Positions 26,001-34,620 of a stretch of 64,000 nt of DNA are shown here, piece by piece (within the stretch, counting starts at the first letter, position 1; every line of letters starts with the position of its first letter). This DNA is from Lentzea alba (GTDB taxonomy: Bacteria; Actinomycetota; Actinomycetes; Mycobacteriales; Pseudonocardiaceae): NCBI RefSeq assembly GCF_011067745.1, contig NZ_JAAMPJ010000001.1, positions 916,829 through 980,828 of the forward strand, in the 5' to 3' direction. The notes beneath the pieces are model-generated. The model saw nothing but the letters and a program-made list of their open reading frames with translations. It searched no databases and was not told where the DNA came from. Made by a program: the position numbers and the translations under genes.

Positions 26001-26061
26001 GAAGTGCACGCGGGGCCCTCCCGTACTGACACACCGCACGAAAGCGCCCCGCGTGCGCTTC
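26001..26061. repeat. 47-bp dispersed hairpin repeat, copy 2, with longer arms
   Basis: GAAGTGCACGCGGGG (26001-26015) pairs with CCCCGCGTGCGCTTC (26047-26061) except for one G-U-type position. The core 26008-26054 is the same length as the element at 305-351 and about 77 % identical to it in reverse orientation. It lies between the peptidase terminator and the convergent phosphatase gene. Confidence 0.55.
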
Positions 26062-26172
26062 AGCTGGCGAGTTGTGCACATGTCGATCAACAGCTGGTTG
26101 CGCTCGGTGTCCGCGTGAGGTAGCGGTCACCGGGTCCGGCAAGCCTCACGACCGGCTGCGCCACTTATGCCT

Positions 26173-26868
26173 TCAGCGCTGCCACCACTTCTTCTTGGCC
26201 ACGTCGGTGATCACGCAGGTGATGTTGTCCGGGCCGCCGTTGCCGTTCGCCAGCGCGATCAGCTGCCAGGCCGCCTCGGTTCCGTCCTCTGTGGACAGCA
26301 GGATCTCGTGGACGTCGTCCAGGTCCGCGTAGTCCGTGAGGCCGTCGCTGCAGAGCAGGTAGCGGTCTTCGATTTTGGCTTGGTGCCACGAAAGGTCCGG
26401 ATCGTGCGAGCTGCCGGACTGCAGCGCGCGCAGCACGTACGCGCGGCGCGGGTGGTTCGCGGCCTCCTCCGGCGTCATCCGGCCGGCGTCGACGAGGGCC
26501 TGGACCATGGTGTGGTCGTGGGAGATCTGGCGGAGTTCGCCTTCCCTGAGCACGTACGCGCGGGAGTCGCCGATGTGCGCGAGCTGGAAGGCGAGGCCCT
26601 CCCAGCGCATCGCGGTGAGCGTGGTGCCGGTGCCCTGCGGGGTCTCGGCGTCGAGTCTGCGCGCGATCTCGGTCACCGCGGGACCGAGGTCGCCCTGCCA
26701 GCCGGCGAGCACATCCACCGCGATGGCGCTGGCCAGCTCGCCGTGCTCGTGACCACCCATGCCGTCGGCCACGGCCTGCAGGTCCGGGCGGACGTAGACC
26801 GAGTCCTCGTTGTGCTCGCGGACGAGCCCAGGATCGGTCGCCACGGCGATGCGCAGCTCGTGTGTCAT
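26173..26868 (-). CDS. PP2C-type Ser/Thr protein phosphatase
   Basis: A 231-residue soluble PPM-family phosphatase. All metal and phosphate motifs are present: REHNEDS (near 17), ADGMGGHEHGELAS, GTGTTLT, AHIGDSRAYV, HDHTMVQALVDAG, LLCSDGLTD and GGPDNITCV. It removes phosphate from Ser/Thr in a Mn2+/Mg2+-dependent way and normally opposes Hanks-type kinases. It is divergent from the DNA methylase gene across 52 bp that hold a perfect palindrome, and a soluble Ser/Thr kinase gene lies just beyond the methylase. Confidence 0.95.
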   Translation of the reverse strand: MTHELRIAVATDPGLVREHNEDSVYVRPDLQAVADGMGGHEHGELASAIAVDVLAGWQGDLGPAVTEIARRLDAETPQGTGTTLTAMRWEGLAFQLAHIGDSRAYVLREGELRQISHDHTMVQALVDAGRMTPEEAANHPRRAYVLRALQSGSSHDPDLSWHQAKIEDRYLLCSDGLTDYADLDDVHEILLSTEDGTEAAWQLIALANGNGGPDNITCVITDVAKKKWWQR

Positions 26869-26884
26869 GCCTCCAGTAGATCAG

Positions 26885-26903
26885 TTGTGAAGTCACTTCA
26901 CAA
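26885..26903. promoter_or_regulatory. Perfect 19-bp palindrome in a divergent promoter
   Basis: TTGTGAAGTCACTTCACAA is a perfect palindrome with one central base, placed between the phosphatase start (26868) and the methylase start (26921). Its position would allow one factor to control both genes. The N-terminal helix-turn-helix of the methylase itself is a possible binder. Confidence 0.65.
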
Positions 26904-26920
26904 GCAATACTGTTGTGCAC

Positions 26921-28303
26921 ATGGATGAGACGGTCAACGCCGGCGACATAGCGCGCCTCGCTGATGTGGGGCGAGCGGCCGTGTCGAACTGGCGGCGGCG
27001 GTTCGAGGACTTCCCCGCACCGATCGGGGGGACGGCTTCCAGTCCGTTGTATCTGTTGCGAGACGTCGAGGCATGGCTGCGGCGCAACGGCAAGCCGTTC
27101 CGGGTCTCCCCCGCCGAACGTCTGTGGACCCAGCTGCGCACCGTCGACGATCTGCGACTCGGCGAGGCGCTGGCGGCGGTCGAGGCCGACGCGGACACGT
27201 TCGAGTTCCTGCACGAGCGTTATCTCGAAGCGCACTCACGGCTGTTGAACCCCACCCCGCCCGAGGTCATCGATGTCGTGCTGGCCACGACCGACGGCGA
27301 CACGGTGATCGACCCGGCGTGCGGCACCGGTTCCCTTCTGAAAGCTTCTTCCGGCCGGCACAAGATCGGCCAGGAGCTGGATCCGGTCTCGGCCGTCATC
27401 GCGCGGCGGCGGCTGCCCGCGGCGCAAATCATCACGGGCGACTCCTTGCGGCGCAACGGCATCGTGCACCAAGCCGACGCGGTGATCTGCGATCCGCCGT
27501 GGCACGACCGCACTTGGGGCCACGAGGAACTGGTCGGCGACGCGCGCTGGACCTACGGCCTCCCGCCGCGCGGCGAACCGGAGCTGGCCTGGGTGCAGCA
27601 CTGCCTTTCTCTGGCGAAACCCGGCGGGTTGGTCGCCGTGCTGTTGCCGTCGGCCGCGGCTTCCCGGCGGCCGGGCAAGCGGATTCGCGGCAACCTGTTG
27701 CGCGCCGGAGCTTTGCGCGGGGTGATGACCGTGCAGCCCGGCCGCGACCTGTGGCTGCTGCGAAACCCGATCGGCCGCGCGCCCGAACACATCGCCCTGC
27801 TGGAACGCCCTGGCCCGATCGAGCCGAACACGCGCGTCATCGACCTGCTCGACGACGACGTCGACCTCAGTCCGGGCCGACACAGCGGCACCGACGTTTC
27901 CGCCTACCTCGCCGCGCAACCGACGTTCGCCCTGCCCTCGCTGCCCGACCTGCGCGAACAGCAGGGCGTGCCGATGACCACGATCGGCGAACTGGTGCGC
28001 GCGGGCACGGGCACGCACGTCGTCACCTCCCCGACCGGCGCGACCTACGAGATCAACCCGCGCAAGGTGGACCCGGACTTCCTCGAGGGCATGCTGCGCG
28101 CGGCGTTCGCCCGCACCCCAACTGGCTCGACCCGCCTCGACGTCCGCCGGACGCAGGTGCCGTCGCTGCCGATCGACGAGCAACGCCGGTACGGACAAGC
28201 GTTCGCGCAGCTCAAAGCCCTGGAAGCGGGCCTGGAAGACGCCGCCGCGCTGGTCCGTTTGGGCTACACTGGGCTCCTGAGCGGACAGATCAGGCCGACG
28301 TGA
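26921..28303 (+). CDS. Orphan N6-adenine DNA methylase with N-terminal HTH
   Basis: A 460-residue protein. Residues 1-60 form a MerR/excisionase-like helix-turn-helix (AGDIARLADVGRAAVSNWRRR, then YLLRDVEAWLRR). The catalytic part has the SAM motif VIDPACGTGSLL (near 128) and the target-base motif DPPW in ICDPPWHDRTWG (near 190), which replaces the more usual NPPF/NPPY. The C-terminal 150 residues have no recognised domain. No restriction nuclease or specificity gene is nearby. GTG 26915 is an alternative start. No ribosome site is evident, so the mRNA may be leaderless. Its neighbours are a PP2C phosphatase and a Ser/Thr kinase. Confidence 0.85.
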   Translation: MDETVNAGDIARLADVGRAAVSNWRRRFEDFPAPIGGTASSPLYLLRDVEAWLRRNGKPFRVSPAERLWTQLRTVDDLRLGEALAAVEADADTFEFLHERYLEAHSRLLNPTPPEVIDVVLATTDGDTVIDPACGTGSLLKASSGRHKIGQELDPVSAVIARRRLPAAQIITGDSLRRNGIVHQADAVICDPPWHDRTWGHEELVGDARWTYGLPPRGEPELAWVQHCLSLAKPGGLVAVLLPSAAASRRPGKRIRGNLLRAGALRGVMTVQPGRDLWLLRNPIGRAPEHIALLERPGPIEPNTRVIDLLDDDVDLSPGRHSGTDVSAYLAAQPTFALPSLPDLREQQGVPMTTIGELVRAGTGTHVVTSPTGATYEINPRKVDPDFLEGMLRAAFARTPTGSTRLDVRRTQVPSLPIDEQRRYGQAFAQLKALEAGLEDAAALVRLGYTGLLSGQIRPT

Positions 28304-28445
28304 GCCGACCAGATTCACCCGATCGGGATGTCCTGAAACGCTGTTACCAATCCCTCGCTAACGAGGAAGCGCGGGGCCGGCGAACAGGCAAGGGCGGCCG
28401 GACAGCAGGCACGGGCGGCCGGGCAGCGGCGGTTAGGCTTCGCGG

Positions 28446-29327
28446 GTGCTGATCGCCGACCGCTACGAGATCGACGACCTGCCGTTGGGGCGGGGCGGCA
28501 TGGGTGCCGTGCACAAGGGCCGTGACCTGCGCCTGGACCGGCGGATCGCGGTCAAGCTGCTGCGACTGCCGGGCAGCGACGAGGAGGTGCAGCACCGCTT
28601 CGCGCGCGAAGCGAGGATCGTCGCCAAGCTCGAACACCCCGGCGTCCCGGTCCTGTACGACTTCGGCACCTTCGACCAGCGCCTGTTCCAGGTCATGCAG
28701 TTCGTGGACGGCGTGACGGTCGCGGACCTGGTCGGCGAGTTCGGCCCACTGCCCGAGGCCTGGGCGGCCAACATCGCCGCACAAACCGCCGCCGTGCTCG
28801 CCGCGGCGCACGAACACGGCATCTGCCACCGCGATCTCAAGCCCACCAACCTGATGCTCGGCCCGGACGGCGCCGTGAAGGTGCTGGACTTCGGCCTCGC
28901 CCTGCTCAGGGAGAGCGACGTCGCGCCGTTCAGCCGCGCCGGCCAGATCCTCGGCACGCCCTCGTACATGGCGCCCGAGCAGATCCAGCGCGGAATCGCC
29001 GAGCCCCGCAGCGACCTGTACGCGCTGGGGTGCGTGCTGCACGAAATGCTGACCGGCGAGCAACTCTTCACGGGGCCGACGGCCTACGCGGTGTTCGACA
29101 AGCACGTCCGGGAGGCGCCGCGGCGGGTGGCCGGCGCGCTCAACCCGGTGGTGCAGCGGTTGCTGGCCAAGGATCCCGGCGATCGGCCCGCGGCGGCGGT
29201 GGAGGTTTTCGGGGATTTGCAAGGGTTTGCGCAGAACCCACCGCCGTTGCCGGGGTTCGTGCGGGACGGGTCGGCTGCCGCGATGTACGCGAGCGTGCAG
29301 TTGACCCGGCGGCTCAGCCCTGGCTGA
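28446..29327 (+). CDS. Soluble Hanks-type Ser/Thr protein kinase
   Basis: A 293-residue kinase made of the catalytic domain only: Gly loop LGRGGMGAVHKG (near 16), Lys in IAVKLL (near 37), HRDLKPTN (near 127), DFG (near 148), and SYMAPEQI as the APE motif. It ends soon after the kinase fold with no membrane segment or PASTA-type sensor, so it is cytosolic. It lies 142 bp downstream of the methylase on the same strand, close to the PP2C gene. These may form a phosphorylation switch, with the methylase as a possible substrate (inference). Confidence 0.93.
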   Translation: MLIADRYEIDDLPLGRGGMGAVHKGRDLRLDRRIAVKLLRLPGSDEEVQHRFAREARIVAKLEHPGVPVLYDFGTFDQRLFQVMQFVDGVTVADLVGEFGPLPEAWAANIAAQTAAVLAAAHEHGICHRDLKPTNLMLGPDGAVKVLDFGLALLRESDVAPFSRAGQILGTPSYMAPEQIQRGIAEPRSDLYALGCVLHEMLTGEQLFTGPTAYAVFDKHVREAPRRVAGALNPVVQRLLAKDPGDRPAAAVEVFGDLQGFAQNPPPLPGFVRDGSAAAMYASVQLTRRLSPG

Positions 29328-29696
29328 GGAGACTGGCGCGGCGCCAACCGACGCGAGGGATGGGCTTGCGCCGCAACTCGGGGCGAGGCATGGGATGCGG
29401 CGACAATCGAGGCCAGGGACGGGGTTGCGCTCAAGGCCGAGGCTGCGGCTGAAGCTGGGGTTGCCGCTCAGGGCCCAGCAAAGTCGTTTCTGCTGGTGGG
29501 CGTGTGCAAGTACTACCAACTCTTGATCAAATCGCCGCTAACTGCACCCAACATTTTCGACAGTTACCGAACATGGCTGCGCCGGACGCAGCATGGCGAC
29601 GGGGTCGACAAGGCCAGTTGGTAGTAGCAAAGTGCTTGTTGATGTTGGGTTGGCGGTACTTGCAGACGCCATTGGCAGCCGGGCTCGAACCGAGGC
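29328..29696. other. 369-bp intergenic region with nested inverted repeats
   Basis: The first half (29328-29470) is G-rich imperfect repeats of GAGG/GGGG type with no gene. The second half is AT-richer and holds TGCAAGTAC/GTACTTGCA (29505-29513, 29656-29664), TACTACCAACT/AGTTGGTAGTA (29511-29521, 29616-29626), TAACTG/CAGTTA (29539-29544, 29561-29566) and ACCCAACAT/ATGTTGGGT (29546-29554, 29642-29650). Open frames crossing it have no domain and no good start. A structured RNA or a regulatory region is possible. Confidence 0.45.
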
Positions 29697-30569
29697 TCAG
29701 GCCGGGATTCGGTTCACCTCGTGATCGCCGGTCGCCCACAAGTGCTGCACCGCATAAGCCCGCCAAGGCCGCCACATCTCCGACCGCTTGACCAACGCGG
29801 CAGGCGTGGTGGGCAGCCCCAAAGCCTCCGCCGCCAAGCGGATCCCGAGATCGGTCGGCAGGAACGCGTCCGGGTCCCCCAGGGCGCGCATCAGAATCGA
29901 TTCGACCGTCCACGGACCGAACCCCGGCAACGTTGTCAGCCAGGCACGCGCGGCAGCACGATCAGCCGAAGGCGACAGGTCCAAACCGGACTGAAGCGCG
30001 GCCAGCAAAGCCGCCATCGTGCGCCGCCGCGACTCGGGCATCGCGAGCGAAGAAGGATCGAACTCCAAAGGGAACAGGAACAGATCGCCTACCGGAGTGC
30101 CGTAACGCGACACGAGACGGGCGGCGTGGGTGCGGGCGGCTTTCGTCGAGACCTGTTGGCCCAGCACGGCTCGTACGGCGAACTCCGCGCCGTCCACCGT
30201 GCGTGGGACGCGGCGGCCGGGTGCGGACGAGACCAGCGGGGCCAGCAGCGGATCACGTGACAGCGCAGCATCGACCTCGAATGGATCGACGTCCAGGTCG
30301 AGCAGGAAGCGGCAAAGGTCTAGAGCACTAGCCAAATCGCGAGGATCGCTGAGCTCCACAGTGCACGCGACGTAAGAGTCGAAAAGCCGCAAAGACGCGA
30401 TCCCACAACCGAAAGGGAGTCGCAAAGTGCGCCGGTAGACGCCTTCCCGCCACTCCTCCACGCCGGGAACCGCTGTGGCGATGAGGTGGCCGAACAGGTT
30501 GTCGGGACAAAGAGGTGCTTGAAAGGGCAACCTTTCCGAGAACTTGTGCAGCCGCATGAGGACAAGCAT
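29697..30569 (-). CDS. alkA: DNA-3-methyladenine glycosylase II (AlkA-like)
   Basis: A 290-residue base-excision repair glycosylase that removes alkylated bases. The N-terminal AlkA fold (RLPFQAPLCPDNLFGHLIATAVPGV-type start, cut here for length) is followed by the FEQ-like segment (AVLGQQVSTKAARTHAARLV) and the helix-hairpin-helix LPGFGPWTVESI (near 215). The catalytic Asp is near 240 in LPTDLGIR. ATG 30569 places the AlkA N-terminus as in E. coli; ATG 30557 or 30608 are alternatives, and the frame is open further upstream. No Ada domain is fused. It follows the NarL-type regulator by 128 bp on the same strand. Confidence 0.88.
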   Translation of the reverse strand: MLVLMRLHKFSERLPFQAPLCPDNLFGHLIATAVPGVEEWREGVYRRTLRLPFGCGIASLRLFDSYVACTVELSDPRDLASALDLCRFLLDLDVDPFEVDAALSRDPLLAPLVSSAPGRRVPRTVDGAEFAVRAVLGQQVSTKAARTHAARLVSRYGTPVGDLFLFPLEFDPSSLAMPESRRRTMAALLAALQSGLDLSPSADRAAARAWLTTLPGFGPWTVESILMRALGDPDAFLPTDLGIRLAAEALGLPTTPAALVKRSEMWRPWRAYAVQHLWATGDHEVNRIPA

Positions 30570-30697
30570 GACGCCGTTCCAACCGAGACGCTGGCGGGAA
30601 AAGGACATCACTCTGGACGGGGCCAACCGGGTGACCTGCTTCGCGGCGCGAAAATCCGTGGCTAGTCTGGCTCCTGCGCCGTTGCAGCAGTACTCGT

Positions 30698-31402
30698 TCA
30701 GCAGGGAAGGGCGGCGTCGCGTGCGATGAGAGCGGCCTGGACGCGGTTGTCGCACCTCAGTTTCGTCAGCAGTCGGCTGACGTGGGCCTTGATCGCCCCT
30801 TCCGAGAGGTACATGAGCCTTGCAATGCGTGCGTTCGCCATGCCCTGCGCCAGGTACACCAGCACTTCCTGCTCCCGCCGAGTGAGCAGGCTGATGCGGC
30901 TGCGCGCGGCGTCGCGGCGTTCCGAGTCGGCGCCGGTGAAGTGGTCCACCAGGGCGCGGGTCGCGGACGGGGACAGCACTGCCTCGCCGGCGGCCACCAC
31001 GCGGACGGCGTTCACCAGCGCGTCGGGTTCGCCGTTCTTGAACAGGAATCCCGCAGCGCCTGCACGCAACGCCGGGAACAGCATCTCCTCGGTCTGCGGT
31101 GTGCACAGCATGATCACCTGCGTGCCCGGGACGTGCCTGCGCACCAGGCGCACCGCGGCGAGGCCCTCCATGCCGGGCATCGCGGCGTCCATCAGCAGCA
31201 CCTGCGGGCGGTGGCGCCGCGCGAGCTCGACCGCGCCGTTGCCGTCGTCCGCCTCGCCGATCACCACGACGTTGCCGGAACGTTCCAGCACGCCGCGGAC
31301 GCCGGTGCGGATCAGCACCTCGTCGTCAGCGATGCCAACGGTGATCGTGCGCGGCTTGTCCACCAGCTGCAAACCCCACGAGGTGCTCGTCGTCAACGTC
31401 AT
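30698..31402 (-). CDS. Orphan NarL/FixJ-type response regulator
   Basis: A 234-residue response regulator. The receiver (about 18-135) has acidic residues at IADDE, phospho-acceptor Asp72 in LLMDAAMPGM and a conserved Lys in FLFKNG. The C-terminal LuxR/GerE helix-turn-helix spans about 168-225 (LTRREQEVLVYLAQGMANARIARLMYL, shown in part). No histidine kinase lies beside it. The Leu after Ile at the switch region (IMLCTPQ) replaces the usual Thr/Ser, so phosphorylation signalling may be weakened. It is divergent from the Zn-finger LuxR ATPase. Confidence 0.88.
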   Translation of the reverse strand: MTLTTSTSWGLQLVDKPRTITVGIADDEVLIRTGVRGVLERSGNVVVIGEADDGNGAVELARRHRPQVLLMDAAMPGMEGLAAVRLVRRHVPGTQVIMLCTPQTEEMLFPALRAGAAGFLFKNGEPDALVNAVRVVAAGEAVLSPSATRALVDHFTGADSERRDAARSRISLLTRREQEVLVYLAQGMANARIARLMYLSEGAIKAHVSRLLTKLRCDNRVQAALIARDAALPC

Positions 31403-31606
31403 GCGGACTCCCTGTCAGACCGGACCAGCCACCAGTTTGTTCCCGAACGAGGATCTCGGGAAGGCAGGCATAACGAGCACAGCGCGAACCGTCTCGCGCA
31501 GAGACACGTGTAACGGGTTGCACGCGGCAGGTCACCAGCGCCGACCTGCGCGTTCGCCGGACCGAGACGGGTACGACCCGGCGTTACGGCTGGAGAAGAG
31601 GGACTC

Positions 31607-34015
31607 ATGAACAGCACCGGACGTTGCGCCTTGTGCGACGGCACGCTGCCTCCCGCCACCTCCGAGCAGCGCAGGTCCTACTGCTCCAACGCATGCCGCC
31701 AACGGGCGTATCGGCGCCGTGTCACCGTTGCCGCACCAACGGCCGTTACCAGGCAGAACTTGCGAGTGCTCGCGAACCTGCCCGCAGCGCGCGACACGTT
31801 CATCGGCCGTCAGCAAGAGCTGTCGAAACTCGACCAGCTGATGCGCAGGCACCGTCTCGTTACGCTCCTGGGCAGTGCGGGTGCGGGTAAGACGCGGCTC
31901 GCGCTGGAGGCCGCCGGACGGTTGCGACGCGGGCGAACGGACCGGGTTCTCCTCGTCGAACTCGGCGAGGTCACCAGCCCTCAGGACGTCCTGCCCGCCG
32001 TCGCACACGCGCTCGGTGTCGTCGCACAGTCCGATGAACCGTTACGCGACACAGTCCTGGAAACGCTCGTGAACATGAAAGTGGTCGTAGTCCTCGACAA
32101 CTGCGAACACCTTCTCGACACGTGTGCCGAACTCGCGGACATGCTGCTGAACCGCTGCCCCGGCGTGCGGGTGCTGGCGACGTCACGCGAGGCCCTGTGG
32201 ATCACGGGTGAGGTCAGCTTTCACGTCGAGGGCTTGCCGGTCCCATCGACGGATCGGGACCTCGTCACGACGGCGGCGCCGCGCTCCGAGGCCGTGAAGC
32301 TGTTCGTGGACCGGGCTCGCGAACGCAAGCCCGACTTCCGCTTGACGCCGGAGAACACCGCCGCGGTCGCGCTGTTGTGCGCACGGCTGGAAGGCATGCC
32401 GCTCGCGATCGAACTGGCGGCGCGGTGGGTGCAGTTGTTGCCGGTCATCGAGATCTGCGACCGGATGGACGAGCCGCTCGAACTGCTGACGCTGGGCTGC
32501 CGAAAGTCGCCCGCCCGCCAACGTTCCTTGCGCGAGGCGATCGACTGGAGCTACCAGCTGCTCGCACCGGACGAGCAGTTCGCGTTGCGGCGCCTGTCGG
32601 TGTTCGACGGCGGCTTCGACCTGGCCGCGGCCACGGAGGTCTGCTCGTCGGAACGGTCCGCCGAACCGGTGCTGGACGTGTTGTCCCGGCTGCAGGCCAA
32701 GTCGCTGGTGACGGCGATCCCCGGCACCACGCGCTTTCGGCAGCTGGAGTCGGTTCGGCTGCACGCCAGGGAGAAGCTGCTGGCGGCCGGCGAACTGGAC
32801 ATCGCCTACGAAGCCTTGGCCCGCTGGTTCACCGACCTGTCGGACGTGCTGATCACCTCGCCGCTGTCGGTGCCCGCGGAGGTGCAGGACAAGATCGACA
32901 ACCACGTGGACAGCCTCCTCGGCACGGTCGAGTGGGCGGCTGATCGTGCGGACGAACGGTTGCTGCTGCTGACCTCGGCCCTGGCCGACTGCGCCGCCCG
33001 GCGCGGACGGCTCGGCCAAGCGCGGGTGCTGCTGCGGGACGCGCTGCGACGACCGTCCACTCGGGACGATTATCGGTGCGTCGCGCTCAGCCACGCGGCC
33101 CGCTTCGCCGCTGAGCAAGGAGATCACGACGAGGCGATCGAACTGTCCGCTGAAGCGTCACGGCTGGTGCGCGCGCTCGAGCAACCGTCGCTGGTGATGA
33201 GCTGCCGCAGCACGTTGGCGGCCGTGCAACAGTCGTCGGGTGAGTGGGAGGCGTCCGACGAGAGCAACACCGAGTGTCTGAGGGTCGCGGAGTTGTTGGG
33301 CGAACCCCTCGCGCGTGCGAGGTGCCTGGTGGATTTGGCACGCACGGCGTTATCACTGGGCAAGCACGAACGCGCCGAGAAGGCCGTCATGAAGGCGTTG
33401 CCGATCTCGCGCACGTCGGGCGTCCCCGCGCGCATTGCCTCTGCGTTGAACACACGGGGCGTCGTGGCGTTGGTGCAGGGCGACCTGGACGAGTCGACGC
33501 ACGCCTTCCAGGAAGCACTGCGGATGGACGGCATCAACCCGTTGACCGCACCTGACGCGCTCGAAGGTTTGGCCGTGGTGGCGTTGATGCGCGGACAGGC
33601 CGAGCGCGCACTACGGCTAGAAGCGACCGGACGGGCGTTGCGACGGTCTGTCGGTGTGGTGCCAGACCCTTTCTGGGCGGAGAAGGTCAGCGGGGCCATG
33701 CGCACCGCACGGCTGATGCTCTCTGTTGCGCGCGCGGAGGCTGCCGCAACGCCGTTGACCACTGCTGAAACCGAGGCGTTCATCCAGGACGAGGTGTGGC
33801 TGGACCGCACGGAGGCGGCACACGACTCGTTGGACGACCACGAGCGCCGGGTGATCGCGCTGCTCGCCACGGGCCTCACGAACCAGCAGATCGCGAACCG
33901 GCTCAACGTGTCCGTGCGGACCGTGGCCTCCCGGCTGCAGCGGTTGCGGGACAAGCTGGGGCTGCAGAGCCGGGAGGACATCGCTGCCTGGGGCGCGGAA
34001 CGAGCTATCGGCTGA
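31607..34015 (+). CDS. LuxR-family NB-ARC ATPase with N-terminal zinc finger
   Basis: An 802-residue regulator. It opens with a small zinc-finger-like module: Cys7, Cys10 (CALC) and Cys26, Cys30 (YCSNACRQRAYRRR). An NB-ARC/AAA ATPase follows (Walker A GSAGAGKTRLA near 88, VVLDNCEHLLD near 155), then winged-helix and TPR-like helices (about 400-690) and a C-terminal LuxR helix-turn-helix (about 745-797, LLATGLTNQQIANRLNVS). This is a large ATP-binding, ligand-gated activator like the MalT/LAL class. The zinc module at the front is unusual. Its end overlaps the convergent HAD gene by 11 bp. Confidence 0.9.
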   Translation: MNSTGRCALCDGTLPPATSEQRRSYCSNACRQRAYRRRVTVAAPTAVTRQNLRVLANLPAARDTFIGRQQELSKLDQLMRRHRLVTLLGSAGAGKTRLALEAAGRLRRGRTDRVLLVELGEVTSPQDVLPAVAHALGVVAQSDEPLRDTVLETLVNMKVVVVLDNCEHLLDTCAELADMLLNRCPGVRVLATSREALWITGEVSFHVEGLPVPSTDRDLVTTAAPRSEAVKLFVDRARERKPDFRLTPENTAAVALLCARLEGMPLAIELAARWVQLLPVIEICDRMDEPLELLTLGCRKSPARQRSLREAIDWSYQLLAPDEQFALRRLSVFDGGFDLAAATEVCSSERSAEPVLDVLSRLQAKSLVTAIPGTTRFRQLESVRLHAREKLLAAGELDIAYEALARWFTDLSDVLITSPLSVPAEVQDKIDNHVDSLLGTVEWAADRADERLLLLTSALADCAARRGRLGQARVLLRDALRRPSTRDDYRCVALSHAARFAAEQGDHDEAIELSAEASRLVRALEQPSLVMSCRSTLAAVQQSSGEWEASDESNTECLRVAELLGEPLARARCLVDLARTALSLGKHERAEKAVMKALPISRTSGVPARIASALNTRGVVALVQGDLDESTHAFQEALRMDGINPLTAPDALEGLAVVALMRGQAERALRLEATGRALRRSVGVVPDPFWAEKVSGAMRTARLMLSVARAEAAATPLTTAETEAFIQDEVWLDRTEAAHDSLDDHERRVIALLATGLTNQQIANRLNVSVRTVASRLQRLRDKLGLQSREDIAAWGAERAIG

Positions 34016-34577
34016 GCGCGTAAACGTTTACCCACAGTTGACAGATCTCCCTGGCTGCCACCCGAGCGTTGGACGCCTGGTGCGCCACCAGCTTCGCCAA
34101 GTCGCTGTCGACGGCCGCGCTGGGAATCGCGAGCACGGTCATCCCGGCCGCGTGCGCACTTCGAATGCCCGCCGCGGAACCCTCGACCGCAAGGCAGTGC
34201 ACGGGATCCAGGCCGAGCTTGCGCGCGGCGAGCAGGTGCCGATTGCCGATTGTCAGGTCGTCGCCGGTCACGATCGCCTGCACGTGCCGCGTGAGCCCGG
34301 ACGCCGACGCCGCAGCCCGTACATAGCGACGAGGCGAGGCCGACACCAGCGCGACGGGACCGAGCTCGGCCGCGAGGGCAACGAGTTCCGCCGCACCCGG
34401 CAGCAACCCGAACACACCGCGCGCGATCGCGTCGACCATCCCGTCGACGCACTCCGACGCCGAGCGCTCGGGCCAACGGCCCTGCTGAGCGGCGACGGTG
34501 CGCATCACCTGCTGCCAGGTCGCGGCGCTGTCGACGAGGGTGTCGTCGAGGTCGAAGACAGTCGCAAGAAGCGTCAC
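34005..34577 (-). CDS. HAD-superfamily protein, probably catalytically impaired
   Basis: A 190-residue haloacid-dehalogenase fold. Motif I is intact (FDLDDTLVDS, Asp9/Asp11) and motif II is VALVSAS. The usual KPxPD lysine segment is absent (it reads LTIGNRHLLAARKLGLD), and motif IV, normally VEDSxxG, reads VEGSAAG, losing the acidic metal ligand. It also ends early after AGMTVLAIPS. It may be a phosphatase remnant or a binding protein. It is convergent with the LuxR ATPase. Confidence 0.8.
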   Translation of the reverse strand: MTLLATVFDLDDTLVDSAATWQQVMRTVAAQQGRWPERSASECVDGMVDAIARGVFGLLPGAAELVALAAELGPVALVSASPRRYVRAAASASGLTRHVQAIVTGDDLTIGNRHLLAARKLGLDPVHCLAVEGSAAGIRSAHAAGMTVLAIPSAAVDSDLAKLVAHQASNARVAAREICQLWVNVYALSR

Positions 34578-34620
34578 GACGATCGACGTTGGCGCACGGG
34601 AGGCGGCGACGCTCGACGGA

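Noticed and set aside
26173..29327. A full BREX or Pgl defence island
   Set aside because: Only methylase, kinase and PP2C are present; PglZ, BrxC/PglY and BrxL-type genes are missing and the kinase lacks the PglW architecture.
29680..29700. T-arm-like sequence (GGTTCGAGCCC on the minus strand), possible tRNA
   Set aside because: The T stem has a C-C mismatch and the needed upstream part lies inside the alkA coding region; no anticodon arm or acceptor pairing fits.
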